Assembly: GCA_910591455.2 (NCBI GenBank)
Contig: OU342817.1
Location: forward strand, 6,037,915-6,101,914
Source of the DNA: Pholis gunnellus
Lineage: Eukaryota > Chordata > Actinopteri > Perciformes > Pholidae
DNA length: 64,000 nt
Direction: 5' to 3'
Shown: piece after piece, positions 11,701 to 22,576 of the stretch
Position numbering within the stretch: the stretch's first letter is position 1
Layout: each line of letters opens with the position of its first letter
Position numbers and translations under genes: made by a program
The notes under the pieces: model-generated
Database searches by the model: none
The model's input: the letters and a program-made list of their open reading frames with translations, nothing else
What the model was told of the DNA's origin: nothing

Positions 11701-13330
11701 GCGTCCCGTGCCAGTTTTACTAAGGCTGGACTCCACTGAAGCGACTGAGATGAAAAGCCTTGAGGTGGATGCCAACAACTTCCCTCAGCCAGGGCTCTGC
11801 GTCTCCCACATGAGCAAAGCAACTTGTGTCGAAAAACATTAGCCACAACACTACTGTACAATTATACAAACAAACAACTTGTTTGGTTAATATTTCTGAT
11901 TGTGTAAAGGGAATAAAAACAAGTGTCAGATATACAGTCAGTAAAATGACAGGTGACCTCATCTCCCTTCTATACTACACATCTGGAAAACTATTTAAAG
12001 CGCTGGAGAAAATGATGATGTATAGCAATATTTGAATACAGAAGGCTAAAAAGTTGATTATGTTCCATTGGAATTGGCCTGTTTCCGGTCCCAGAAGAAG
12101 GTTCCATTCATTTTACTGCCCTGACATAGTCCAATCCTTCTGGTAGTAAAGATTTACCAGAAAGAGACCTGACATCAAGAGCTAAAATAAATCACGCCTC
12201 ATTCATGTTCATATTGTAGGAAGTAATAAAGCGCTGCATCAGTGTTGCCTCACCCTTTAGACATTTCTGTAATCATTTACAATCTGATAAGAGTTTTTCC
12301 CAGTTTTGTGTAAACTGTGTGCCAGTTCCTTTCTTTCACAGAAAAGTAAGCACACCAGTGGCCACAGTACATGATCGACTTTGGGCTCCATGATACCATA
12401 TCACATTTGGTTATCTTGCTGGCAAGCTATCAACTCATTGAAAACAAGTGATTTGATGGAGCAAATGTCTGAATGAAAATACTCTAGTGATAGTAGTGTT
12501 GACAAAAAATACTGTATGTGTACATGTTCCACTGATATTAAAGTAGGTCATGAGCAGAGCACACTAATTAAGACTGAAGATAATGTGTATAATTGACAAG
12601 GCTCAACACAATACAACTGAACACTCAAGTGAATCATTCAAATGTATTCAGTTCACAAGTGTATTACCTAATTGTTTTATTCCCCGTTAGTATTTTTAAA
12701 CTCACTTGCTGATGAAGGTTTCCATCAGGGCAGTGAAATTCAACACACAACTACCCATCCAAACAAACAAAATAACAACGCTTTGCTTGTAGAGCTGGAG
12801 GGCGTTAATCTTTGACATTATCTTGTCTTAACTGGCCATGTCATGGGCTGATCTGGGGCAAGCCCAAAGGAGCAGCAGACCTAGTCAGGGTCATTTGGAC
12901 TACCAGAGATATGCTTACTGCAACTCCTTCCTTCCAGATGCCTTCGTGCCGTTGCCCTTCTCCAATTCAGTGAACTCCTGGTAGCAACGCTGCAGGATTC
13001 CACTGATAACGGCAATATACGCTCTCTCTTGCGTACACTTAGGCAAAAAAAAAAAGCTCAGATCAAAACTAGTGAATATGTGACTTTTAAAGCTCAGCTA
13101 TTAAGCCAGTGATAAGAAAAGGCAATCTGTGGATCAAAAGGCACTGTCTCACAGGTAGTACCAGATAGGGAGACATATTCACCTTCAAGGTTAATGATCA
13201 TGTGTGCAGGGAATACTTTTCTGCATTCACTAAATAGAAAATGAATACCTGCATATAGATACATGTTTGGTTTGAAAGCCTTCATTTAACTTATCTACTT
13301 TTCTCTACTTTTGTCAGTGGATGCTTTTAT

Positions 13331-13344
13331 CCACTAGATGGCAA
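13331..13344 (+). promoter_or_regulatory. CTCF-like core motif
   Basis: CCACTAGATGGCAA matches the CTCF core CCASYAGRKGGCRS at 13 of 14 positions. About one such match per 64 kb window is expected by chance, so it is only a candidate. Confidence 0.25.
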
Positions 13345-13778
13345 TCATGTGTTCAACTACAGCAAAGAGTCTTGGAGAATACTCAGAAACATTTTGGAGA
13401 AGTGTTCGACTTTCTAAGTCACTCCCTCATGTCAATGACCTGCACACCCTGTTTTCACTGATCAGCCGTGGATAACGATGTTGGGAGCACTGACCCGGTT
13501 GACACTTAGTAACATTAGGTGGAAAACAAACCTGTGTAAGATCCTCATGACAAACATCACAGATGATTCCTTTACACAGACATTAAGGTTGAGTTACAGG
13601 CATTTATTAATGCATCAAATCATGATAACGGAGGAGTGTAAAAATACCAACATCTGCAGCAGTTCACATGGAGGATACATCAAAACAGGAAGGGTTGTTT
13701 TATGAGGTCTCATTGTTTCAAGCTTTGGTGACTGCTTTCCTGTTAAACTGCACCTCTTAATCACTGGAATGTCTGAAG

Positions 13779-13866
13779 AACTGTTAGGAATACTCTGGCA
13801 ATATAAAGGAATACAAAACAACACTACTGGGATAGATATGTAAAAACATCATGGTTTGTCTTACAC
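13779..13866. repeat. dispersed 88-bp repeat, copy 1
   Basis: The stretch beginning GAACTGTTAGGAATACTCTG and ending with CATCATGGTTTGTCTTACA is repeated at 18028-18115 with only a handful of substitutions. The flanks on both sides differ. The family is not one I recognise. Confidence 0.85.
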
Positions 13867-13901
13867 TGGAGTTTTTCTTTTTTTGATTTGAAAGCCTAGC
13901 T

Positions 13902-13925
13902 TATATATATATATATATATATATA
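13902..13925. repeat. (TA)n microsatellite
   Basis: About 11-12 TA units, 35 bp past the first copy of the 88-bp dispersed repeat. Confidence 0.9.
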
Positions 13926-14228
13926 GTCATTGAGCCTAAGTAGACAGCACCATTGGTATATTTTTCTTTACAAAGCCATGGGTAGTACTCATTTCATATC
14001 TGTGTCATCTCCTATCACTCAGCAACAGCTGTATGTATTTTGGCTACACTAGTTGGCAGCTCTTTCAGGATTTAATCATAACTTAGAACATAGTATTCCT
14101 GTTTTGCATCTTGCTCATGGAACAGATCAATAATTTAGTCTCCCTGGGAAGAGTTCAACACTCTGATAGAAACTCTCCAACTGAAAAGAGGATTTGCTAT
14201 GGCTAAACTGGACTTTGTAATATTCATC

Positions 14229-14410
14229 TGTTTTCCGTTGTCTATTTACAACATGGTCTATTTTTAATTGTCCCTTGTCTGTTTTTGACTTGCTTTGTTT
14301 TATCGTTTTGTAACCTTGTACTGGTATGCTATCTTAACCAGGTCTACCTTAGAAAATTAGATGTTGATGTCAAGGGACTTCCTGGTTAAATCAAGTTTTA
14401 AAACAAAAAA
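14229..14410 (+). mobile_element. LINE-like 3' tail, copy 2
   Basis: It contains CTATCTTAACCAGGTCTACC and then GGGACTTCCTGGTTAAATCA before an A-rich end. This is a typical 3' end of fish non-LTR retroelements and is related to 7395-7556. No reverse transcriptase is attached. Confidence 0.6.
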
Positions 14411-17400
14411 CAATTTGAGCCTGTTGCTCAGATAATTTGTCAATGACAGAAGAAGTCACTAGGATTTTCAAGGAAAATATGAACACCTTACAATACAAAA
14501 CACTGACACTGTGTGAGACAACAATACAGTGTGAGACAATGGCACTAAAATTCAACCTTTCAGCATGGTGTTAAGCCCCACTTGCGGTGTCTTTAACCAC
14601 TCTATATTAAGATGGAATAGAGATTTCTCAGCTGATGTTGAGGCAAAAAAGGAACAAGCAAACCTACTCATTTTCTGTCACTTCGAGTTGCACAAACTTC
14701 TAGTTCTCCGGTTGAATTCAAATGGCTGGTAAAAAACATCTGTATACTATGAATAGCAAAATCCACAGCACCACAATAATAAAAATAAATAAATAATGAA
14801 GGCTGTGCCTACCTGTCCATGCGGATAAAGCAGGAGCTTATTCTATGCTTCATGGTAGGTCATCTTGGGCAGGCATCCAGAGGCATCGTTTCACAGCTCA
14901 GGCTCAGAAGCAGGATGAGAGAGACAATGGGTCATTTTTCTTCAAAACCCCTCACCACCAAGTACAGGCAGGACACTCAGGAGACCAGCATCCTGCCAAA
15001 GGCTCCATTGTTCCCCAGCCTGTCCGCCTCCATTGCCATGACCACTGACTGTTTATTTATTTAATTCAGGATGACTCCTACTAAAACCCCCATTCATTCA
15101 CCCAGAAATGAAAAGTGATGTATAGCTCTGGACCTTGAAAACCTTGCTTTTCCCAATATAGCTTTTTCTGAGTGCATAAGTGTATGTGTATGTCTGCATA
15201 ACATGTGAGATTACTGCCCAAGTTATCACCAATTAACCACATTATTTCCAACATATTTTTGTAGGGATTTAGTCAACCGTCAGTGCATTTCTGGGTTTTA
15301 TACATTACCCACTTAAAATAAAGTGGGTAATGGATGACTGGAGTAAATGTTATTTATTATGTGAATACTACAATGAATTACGTGTCCATAACTTTTAGGT
15401 TTTTGTTTTTACACGGAGAGGCCCAGGGTGCCGCTTTGCAGATGTCTGCCACTGTCATCCCACCGAGGAGGGCCATGGATGAGGCTTGTATGATGGAGTC
15501 ACAGAGCCAGTGAGAGAAACACTGTTTCGACATATCCATATTCTACGAGTGCCCTCTGTATTGAACGATCAGCTACTTTGTCCGCCTAATTTTTGCCGTG
15601 CGTACAACATTCTGAGACAAAACGTGCCGTTGATGAGACACTTCCTCTGCCTCATGGTGAGGCTGAGGGAAGAACAGCTGAAGAGAATTGATTCACGGCG
15701 AAAGGAGTTTGTTAAGACTTTCGGTGTAAATTGGGGATTTGGCAGCAAAGTTGCTGCACTTCGGTCCTCTCTAATAGAAGGGCGGCAGGACGGCGACATT
15801 TTAACTTTAGATGGAGAAAAATCTTTATCTACCAACATTTGAAGGTTGATACGAGAGGCCTGGAACATGACGCAGTCTGACATTCATAGGAAAATGCACG
15901 AAATTCAACAAAATAACTTTTTGCAAGATATCATACAAACCACTGTCTTGGGCACACCCATAGCTACACGTCTACTTCTAACATGTAATAAATAAATACA
16001 AGATCAGTGAGGCCTCTACATGTAGCTATCTTATCAGCATGGCAGCATCATTGGCTCTGATCATGGCTGCTGACATATCGGTAAACTGTGGTGGAACAAA
16101 TCCCATACCAGCATAGCGTGAGTCTTTTAATGCTGAAAGAAAGAATACCGAAAACCAGAGGTTGTCTTTTAAATATTTATTCTCTGCGCCGAGAAGGTTC
16201 AATCATCACAACAGAATGCGTACAGTCTCAGTGAAATAAACAACAATGAAAAACAAACAGTCAGCAACCAAAGAAAGCGTACGGACAGCCTTGGCGCTGG
16301 AACATTGTCATACAACATAGTTTCAGTTATCTCTGCTCGCTGCCAAGAACAAATTCTTCTTTTGCACAACAACAACAAAGAATCATCTGGGCATGTACGC
16401 TAACACACTGAAGTTCAACTGAGTTCAGAGCAAACTAAGTAGGAATATATACTAAGCAAACACATTGTACCATTACAAAACCCACTTGAGGGACCGTGTG
16501 TTATATATGTACACGTAATGGTATTTCTGCCTCTATGTAAAAATGTAACACATTTTCCTTTCAAAATACATTATGCAATATATCCCAGTAATATACTGTA
16601 TGTATATTATTTATTTATCTATTTAAGTATTATTACTTTGACGTATACGTTCAGTTCAACAGTTATCCAGTTTGTCCATTCAACAATATAATAATATAGC
16701 AATATAATAATACAGTCCAAACTGAGAGGCCACACCAGTGAGTTCTCTGGGCAACGACCAATAAATCCCAGTGTTACCCAATTGTTTGTTGAACATGCTA
16801 CAAATCATTAAACTGGTCCAAAACATGTTTTGCCATCACATAAACAAGTCAAAAGTACAACAAAAGACGAATGGCATGTGTTTATGTAAACAAAGGTGAA
16901 ACCTGAAAGTTGCTTTTAATATTTTGTCCCACTATTACTGCAAATGGAGGTATGCAAATATATGACACACATTTTAAAATAACGTACTCTAATACAAATC
17001 CACAACAACATAAGTGTTCAAAAGTGACAATAGGGCTTAAAAAACACCTCTCTGACCCCAGTCTCATGTTACACATTGTACATTTGGCAAAGGCAGTAAT
17101 TATTGTAGGATTACTGCAGGCTGTAGTTACTGCAGGCTTATCACAACTTTATGGGATTTCCTGGCCACTAATTGTGTGATTCAAGAATCAGTGTTTGAGC
17201 CTGATATTGGACAGCTGTTACACGAAGCAAAGGTTGTTTTTCTAAAGTCTAAAGTTTCCTCTATGTTGAATCAGGTACTGGGGATGATGCAGAAGTCCTG
17301 CATGTGGCATGCATTAGTACCAGATGTGGAGAAGCCTTTGTTTCTCTGTGTGTGAGCCACACACACAGCAATAAACGGCAGTGAATGTTTTTTCAACATT

Positions 17401-18027
17401 TTTGGCATTTTTTAATTTAAGTGCATAGCGAAAGCCCTTTTAAAGCATGTACCTCTTTCAAACAATAGAGGAACATGTCGTGCAAGCTCTTCCTAATATA
17501 ACAAGTGTAAATGTGAGTGTGAGAATATGGCCTCAGCGGCCGATCTAAAACAATAAATAAAGAGAGGAGGTAATTCCATATTGAATATGTTGAAGAAAAG
17601 ATTCTTTCAGGTCCAAGTCTGAAGCTGGTTTTATTCACTGCTCAGTGGAGACAGAAGTTCACAACAAAGCTGTAGAATTGTCTCTGACCAGAGTGAGTTC
17701 TGGCCATGTTCATGTACAGGCTTACAGGAAATACCAGTGAAACAAAAGGTGTGGGTTGAGCTAAGCTTCTCGGGAAGGACAAGGGACCTTGACACTATCT
17801 GCACCCAACATGTGTATTCATTGTCAGTTCAGGGGGTGTGTTTGGTCTGTAGTAGTGGATTTGCATGGGTTCAATACAGGACTGTTTGACAAAGCAAAAT
17901 GGGATTGATACATTGAGGTGTGACCTCTGGCCTGGGCTCTTTTCACACTACACCAAGAGTAATCACTCACAGAGGTTTGTTAATTAAAAATAGTTTCTCT
18001 CTGCACAGATTGTACCGTTACAGACAG

Positions 18028-18115
18028 AACTGTTAGGAACACTCTGGCAATATAAAGGAATGCAAAACAAAACTACTGGGACAGATATGTAAAAACATCA
18101 TGGTTTGTCTTACAT
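18028..18115. repeat. dispersed 88-bp repeat, copy 2
   Basis: Direct-orientation partner of 13779-13866. It shares the central AATATAAAGGAATxCAAAAC and the end CATCATGGTTTGTCTTACA. Confidence 0.85.
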
Positions 18116-18971
18116 CAACTATGTTTGTTACATTACTTACATTTTTTTTAAAAAGTCAACGTTTACATTTGTTTTCACTTCCCCAACTTCCTCACTCAGA
18201 CTTCTGAGGACTATGATTAGGAGGGAAAATCAGTTTTCCTCAAAATGTATTTCACAATGCGCTTTTGTTGTATGGGAGGGAACACAATAGTTTAGGAGAC
18301 CATGGTTGCTGTCACAGATAACTACCAATTTGTACACAACCACATTTCTGCAATCCAATACAGCTCCACAAACAGTCCTAATATCTGACAATAAGGTTGG
18401 TGAGATGGCGCAGAAGTACAGCATATAGCATGCCAAAATGAATTTACTCCATGAAGTAGTGATCTCCACTATGACCCACCAACTCGAGTGTTTCTTTGTG
18501 TTCCCCCTTCCCTGTGTCTCTCCCCCCCTTCTCTGTTTTGTTGTAATAATGCAATTTAATTGTAAAACAATGTTATTAATAAACCCTTAAATAGACCATG
18601 TGTGTACTGGGTTTATCCAGTCAAGGAAAATGTACTTTGTTTCTACTCCAGACTCATTTGCCAAAAAAAAAAGTTTTATTTCAGCTTAACAACAATCTAA
18701 AAAACAAACAAGCATTAATCCACAATCACATTAACAAACATAGTCCTAAACCAAACCATGACCTTCTAGTGAAACCAGTCCAGTGACATTCCATGCATGC
18801 ACATCCCAACAAAACAGATTGCTTACTTGAAATAAGGATACCCAACTACCATCATGATGACCATCTAACAGAAGTACATGTACAGTATTAACAAAGTAAT
18901 GGCATCTCTGCTGTTTGACATTTTTAAGTTCTCACCCCTCCGGGCATACACATGCGTACACATATCTGAAT

Positions 18972-18977
18972 TTTATT
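18972..18977 (-). terminator. candidate polyA signal of cyp8b1
   Basis: Reverse-strand AATAAA about 420 nt past the cyp8b1 stop, the nearest good match on that strand. Its use is inferred from position only. Confidence 0.35.
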
Positions 18978-19397
18978 TGACTGTAATCACATTTGTATGG
19001 TCTTGCTTGAATGAATTACTAGATTTTGATAATTAACAGTGTTTCATTGGACATACAGCATAACAGAAAATTATATCATACTGGAAAACAGCTGTGCAAA
19101 GAAGCAGTCATATTCACAATATTATAACAATATACGGTATTAGTTTATACAAAGATAACTGGATTGTTCTTGATTAGATTGAACTGCTCTCTGATTTACA
19201 AGCAGAATGGAGAGATATATATATATATTCATACTAAACTGTTCAACGTATAGAAAAGAATAGTGCATTTGTACTGTGTAAGAGGGAATTGATTGTACTT
19301 CTTATTTAGAATCATTGACACTTTACTGTGGAAGCTCATGATTTCTATCTGTCTACTAAAAGCTTACAGAGAAGAGAAATCACAACGATTGATTGGT

Positions 19398-20921
19398 TTA
19401 ATATCTGAGTCTGTATCGGAACTGAATGTCTCTCTGGGGTTGCATCGATCCAAAGCCCCATCGACTGAAGTCAATTTCAGGTATCGTGTCATCGGGATTC
19501 TTCAGCTCAAACTCAAAATAAACCAGCATGAGGAAAACAAACTGTTTCAGCTCATTGGTGGCAAAGAAACGCCCAGGGCACATGGAGACCCCAGCACCCC
19601 AGGGCATGTTGTAGTACTTCACCTTCTTCCCAGCTTTGTAAAAATCGGTTTTCTTGCTCCCGTCTGGATTGAGAAAGCGGTCATATTTGAATGACTGTGG
19701 ATCAGGGTGGATCTCTGGGTCAATGTGGACGGCACTGTAAGGAAAGGCTGCCATTCTGTCACCCTTGCGTATGAAGTATTCACGCCCGTCAGCCATCTTG
19801 AGCGTCAAATCCTGAAGCACCGCTCTGGTGAGGAGAGGTGCAGCAGTGAGGCGGAGGGTCTCTTCTACAGCACTGTCCAGGATCGGCGTTTTCATCAGCA
19901 TTTCACGGGTCAGGTCGACTAAAGGGCCACCGCGTTGGACTTCTTGTCCGAACTCCTTTAGAAGCTTATCGACCTCCCCCTTCACTGCTTTCATGGCCTC
20001 TGGGTGTTTCATGAGGAAGAGGAGCAGCCAGAATGAAGAAGGCCCCGTGTTGCCCTGAGAGGCCCAAAGAAGCACAAACATGTACTTGTTGATCATCGAC
20101 TCCTCCATTCCCATCTCCTCTTTGGCCTGCTGGATATCCCAAACCCAGCGACTGATGTTGTCTTTGTTCTTCATCTTCTGCACTGACAGTCTGTTCCAGA
20201 AGAATTCCATTAGCCTCTCTGCTTCCAACCGTTTCTTTGGTAGCAGGACCCCATAAGCCAGGTTGGGAAAGAGTTGATCATATTTACGAAACTCGTAAAA
20301 TAATGCTTCTGATTCAGCTCTGTCTTTCTCCTCACTTGCTTCTGACTTGTGTGGCTCATTGCCATACAGAGATAAGTAGCCGGCCCTAAAAACAATATTG
20401 TAGCTGTACATGAACAGTCCATCCTCAATCCACGTGCTTTGGTCCGCAGCGGTGCCGATGTTGTGCAACATGAGGTTCTGCAAATTACTCATCATTGCTT
20501 GTGTCATCACCTCCAGGCCATCCCCCTTGAGGTGCTTGTTGCTGGACATGTGGATAATAGCGTGGTCGTCCTCAACAGCTACATAACCAAACACTTTGCG
20601 CACTAAATGCATAGCGAACTTGCTGAAGTCCAGTTTTTCTCGACTCTCCTTAACAAGTGATCCAAACGACAGCGGGTCCTGAAGGAACGTAATGTAAAAC
20701 CCTCCCAGCTGTATTGTGAACACATCGCCGTGCTTTTGCTTCATCCTCTCTAAGAACTTCAGTGTGTTCCTGCGAAACTCTAAGACATGACCCAGCCAAG
20801 GAATGAGCCCCTTATCCAAAGGGGGTTCTCCCGGTCGCCGCTGTCGAAACACCCCGAGAAGGTACAGTCCTCCAATCAGAGCAGCAAGAAAGCCAAGAAG
20901 GATCGGCAGCAGCAGCCCCAT
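19398..20921 (-). CDS. cyp8b1: cyp8b1, sterol 12-alpha-hydroxylase (cytochrome P450), complete and intronless
   Basis: A 507-residue P450. The start is the ATG at 20921, with a purine at -3 and G at +4, giving MGLLLPILLGFLAAL, the expected ER membrane anchor. The open frame continues 13 codons upstream but only to a TTG. Motifs: RRPGEPPLDKG after the anchor; the I-helix LLWASQGNTGP (about residues 284-294), where the usual acidic residue is Asn as in CYP7/CYP8 enzymes; EETLR (ExxR, about 353-357); the heme loop PWGAGVSMCPGRFF with Cys448; and the C-terminal QFRYRL. Length fits human CYP8B1 (501), which is also intronless. Family knowledge: it hydroxylates the bile-acid precursor 7alpha-hydroxy-4-cholesten-3-one at C12 in the ER, setting the cholic acid share. 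It lies next to higd1a and ccdc13, as in human 3p22. Teleosts can have several cyp8b copies; only one is here. Confidence 0.95.
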   Translation of the reverse strand: MGLLLPILLGFLAALIGGLYLLGVFRQRRPGEPPLDKGLIPWLGHVLEFRRNTLKFLERMKQKHGDVFTIQLGGFYITFLQDPLSFGSLVKESREKLDFSKFAMHLVRKVFGYVAVEDDHAIIHMSSNKHLKGDGLEVMTQAMMSNLQNLMLHNIGTAADQSTWIEDGLFMYSYNIVFRAGYLSLYGNEPHKSEASEEKDRAESEALFYEFRKYDQLFPNLAYGVLLPKKRLEAERLMEFFWNRLSVQKMKNKDNISRWVWDIQQAKEEMGMEESMINKYMFVLLWASQGNTGPSSFWLLLFLMKHPEAMKAVKGEVDKLLKEFGQEVQRGGPLVDLTREMLMKTPILDSAVEETLRLTAAPLLTRAVLQDLTLKMADGREYFIRKGDRMAAFPYSAVHIDPEIHPDPQSFKYDRFLNPDGSKKTDFYKAGKKVKYYNMPWGAGVSMCPGRFFATNELKQFVFLMLVYFEFELKNPDDTIPEIDFSRWGFGSMQPQRDIQFRYRLRY

Positions 20922-20990
20922 GTCTGAATTCTCTGACACCACACAGTGCTTTGGAGTCAAGGTTCACGTCCAGTACGGCATTTAAACAGT
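20922..20990 (-). promoter_or_regulatory. cyp8b1 5' leader / proximal promoter
   Basis: On the minus strand a TTTAAA box lies at about 20981-20986. Nearer the ATG is TGAACCTTGACTC (20954-20966), which fits an HNF4-type DR1 at about 11 of 13 positions; its complement TCAAGG resembles an LRH-1 site. Mammalian CYP8B1 is known to be driven by HNF4alpha and LRH-1 through sites in its 5' leader. The sites here are read by eye and untested. Confidence 0.35.
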
Positions 20991-21421
20991 CTTTTGCTCC
21001 TCCCTTTGCATGTGGGCTTGGTTTCAGGCTTCCAGGAACTGATTACTCAATGCTTTTCTATCCCTGCAGAAAAGAGTGAGATGGTTTAAGAGAAGGGAAG
21101 AAACACGAGAAAACACTTTCGCTGAGTAACATCAGTCAACCAAGCGCATGGTTTTCTGCATAAACTAAATCATAGGTGTTTTACAAACAGACTACGTTAT
21201 AATATATCTTGTTTTGCCTATTTTTTAGCAAAAGGTGTTGAATTAAAAAAGAAAGGTAATGTTGCAGTACACTAGACAAGAGGAATAAGCAATACAGCTT
21301 GTTTATTAGTCACAAATCTCTAAATATAGTTCTGCTCAGTCAAAACAAATACAAAATAAAAAAACTTGGCTGAGTGAAGTGAAGTCAAATGAACTGCTAA
21401 TTTGAGGTCAGTTTGTTCTTT

Positions 21422-21427
21422 AATATA

Positions 21428-21466
<39 letters not shown>

Positions 21467-21467
21467 T
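21422..21467. repeat. (TA)n-rich microsatellite
   Basis: AT tracts interrupted by single AAA steps, about 46 bp long. Confidence 0.9.
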
Positions 21468-22562
21468 AGATGTCAGAGGTACTGCCTACAATCTGTGAAG
21501 GGGCCAGCATCTATTGTTTTGTCACATGTTTCTAAAATTATGAAATAATGTCACAAATTATTGGAAAGGCATACATCCAAGTTCTAGATTAAAATGGACA
21601 GTGTATAGGATTTGATGGCATCTAGCAGTGTGGTTGCAGATTGCTACCATCTGCATACCCCCCTGCGGTAATGTGAGCCGCACATTGGTTTGTCCGCTCT
21701 GGGCTACTGTAGAAGCATGGCGGTATATGAAGGGTTAATTCCAAGCTGAAGGAAACAGCCATTCTTAGTCTCAGGTGATTATACACTAATGACAACATAT
21801 TTAAAAATATTATGTTCATTTCTGCTAATAGATCCCCGAAATGCTACACACTCTCCCTTTAAGAAATAGTTTAATTTCTCATACATATATTTGGATTTAG
21901 TAATATCAAATGGATCACAGCCAATTCATTGCAAGTATAACCCTGACCTTGACCACAGTTCATTGAGTTCATTAAATGTGGCAATCCCTTTTTTATCATA
22001 GCAGCTGGATACAACTTACAGATTGTGTTCATTCAGTCAAGGACAACATATTTCAATGCCATCTCATGAGGTCTTTAGACTCTGGCTTCATAAAATGTGA
22101 TCAGACGGAAACGTTACTGAACTGTAATTACAGGGCTTTAAGTTATCAAAATGAATGACATCAATGATACTGATCAAATCTGACCTTTGCCTTCCAGTGA
22201 CTCGCCATTGACGGATCACAAATTTCTGAGTGATTGTAAAACGGAAGCTACTAAAGATAGCACCTGCCCCGTCCGATATAGGGTTTACATAAAGGGGAAC
22301 GGATTATCCACCATCATGAGGACCTTTGTTATAGAAATACATGTAAAGTATAAACGAGATAACTGCGTCATTTCTTTATTCTGCTCGTCTCCACATTACT
22401 GAAATAAAGCAATACTTACAGTACCAAATCCACCACTTTTTGAAAAGTAGAAAAATAAGCAAAACGATAACTTCACAAATTGTATTGAAACATAAATGAG
22501 TCTGAGTTGTCTGATATCCAAAGTCTGTTATGTGTTGCTCCTAGATTGTAGTGGACATGTAG

Positions 22563-22576
22563 CACCACCTGCTGGA
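22563..22576 (-). promoter_or_regulatory. CTCF-like core motif
   Basis: On the minus strand CCAGCAGGTGGTGC fits the CTCF core CCASYAGRKGGCRS at 13 of 14. It faces the plus-strand match at 13331, with cyp8b1 in between. A chance match is quite possible. Confidence 0.25.

Larger units (their letters stand above)
6006..18970. other. gene-poor interval between gjc2 and cyp8b1
   Basis: About 13 kb without a recognisable coding exon. The left part is likely gjc2 5' intron and promoter. Open frames here are short, many are driven by microsatellites, and none shows a known domain. It holds CA, CT and TA microsatellites, two LINE-like 3' tails near 7.4 kb and 14.3 kb, a dispersed 88-bp repeat pair at 13.8 and 18.0 kb, and a CTCF-like core at 13331. 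The interval also holds the junction between genes that map to two different human chromosomes. Confidence 0.5.

Noticed and set aside
15486..15842. 118-codon plus-strand frame
   Set aside because: I recognise no domain or splice partner, and the reverse frame is equally open. Left as unproven intergenic sequence.
20922..20960. 13-codon N-terminal extension of cyp8b1
   Set aside because: The upstream limit codon is TTG, not ATG. The ATG at 20921 has a better context and gives the standard hydrophobic anchor.
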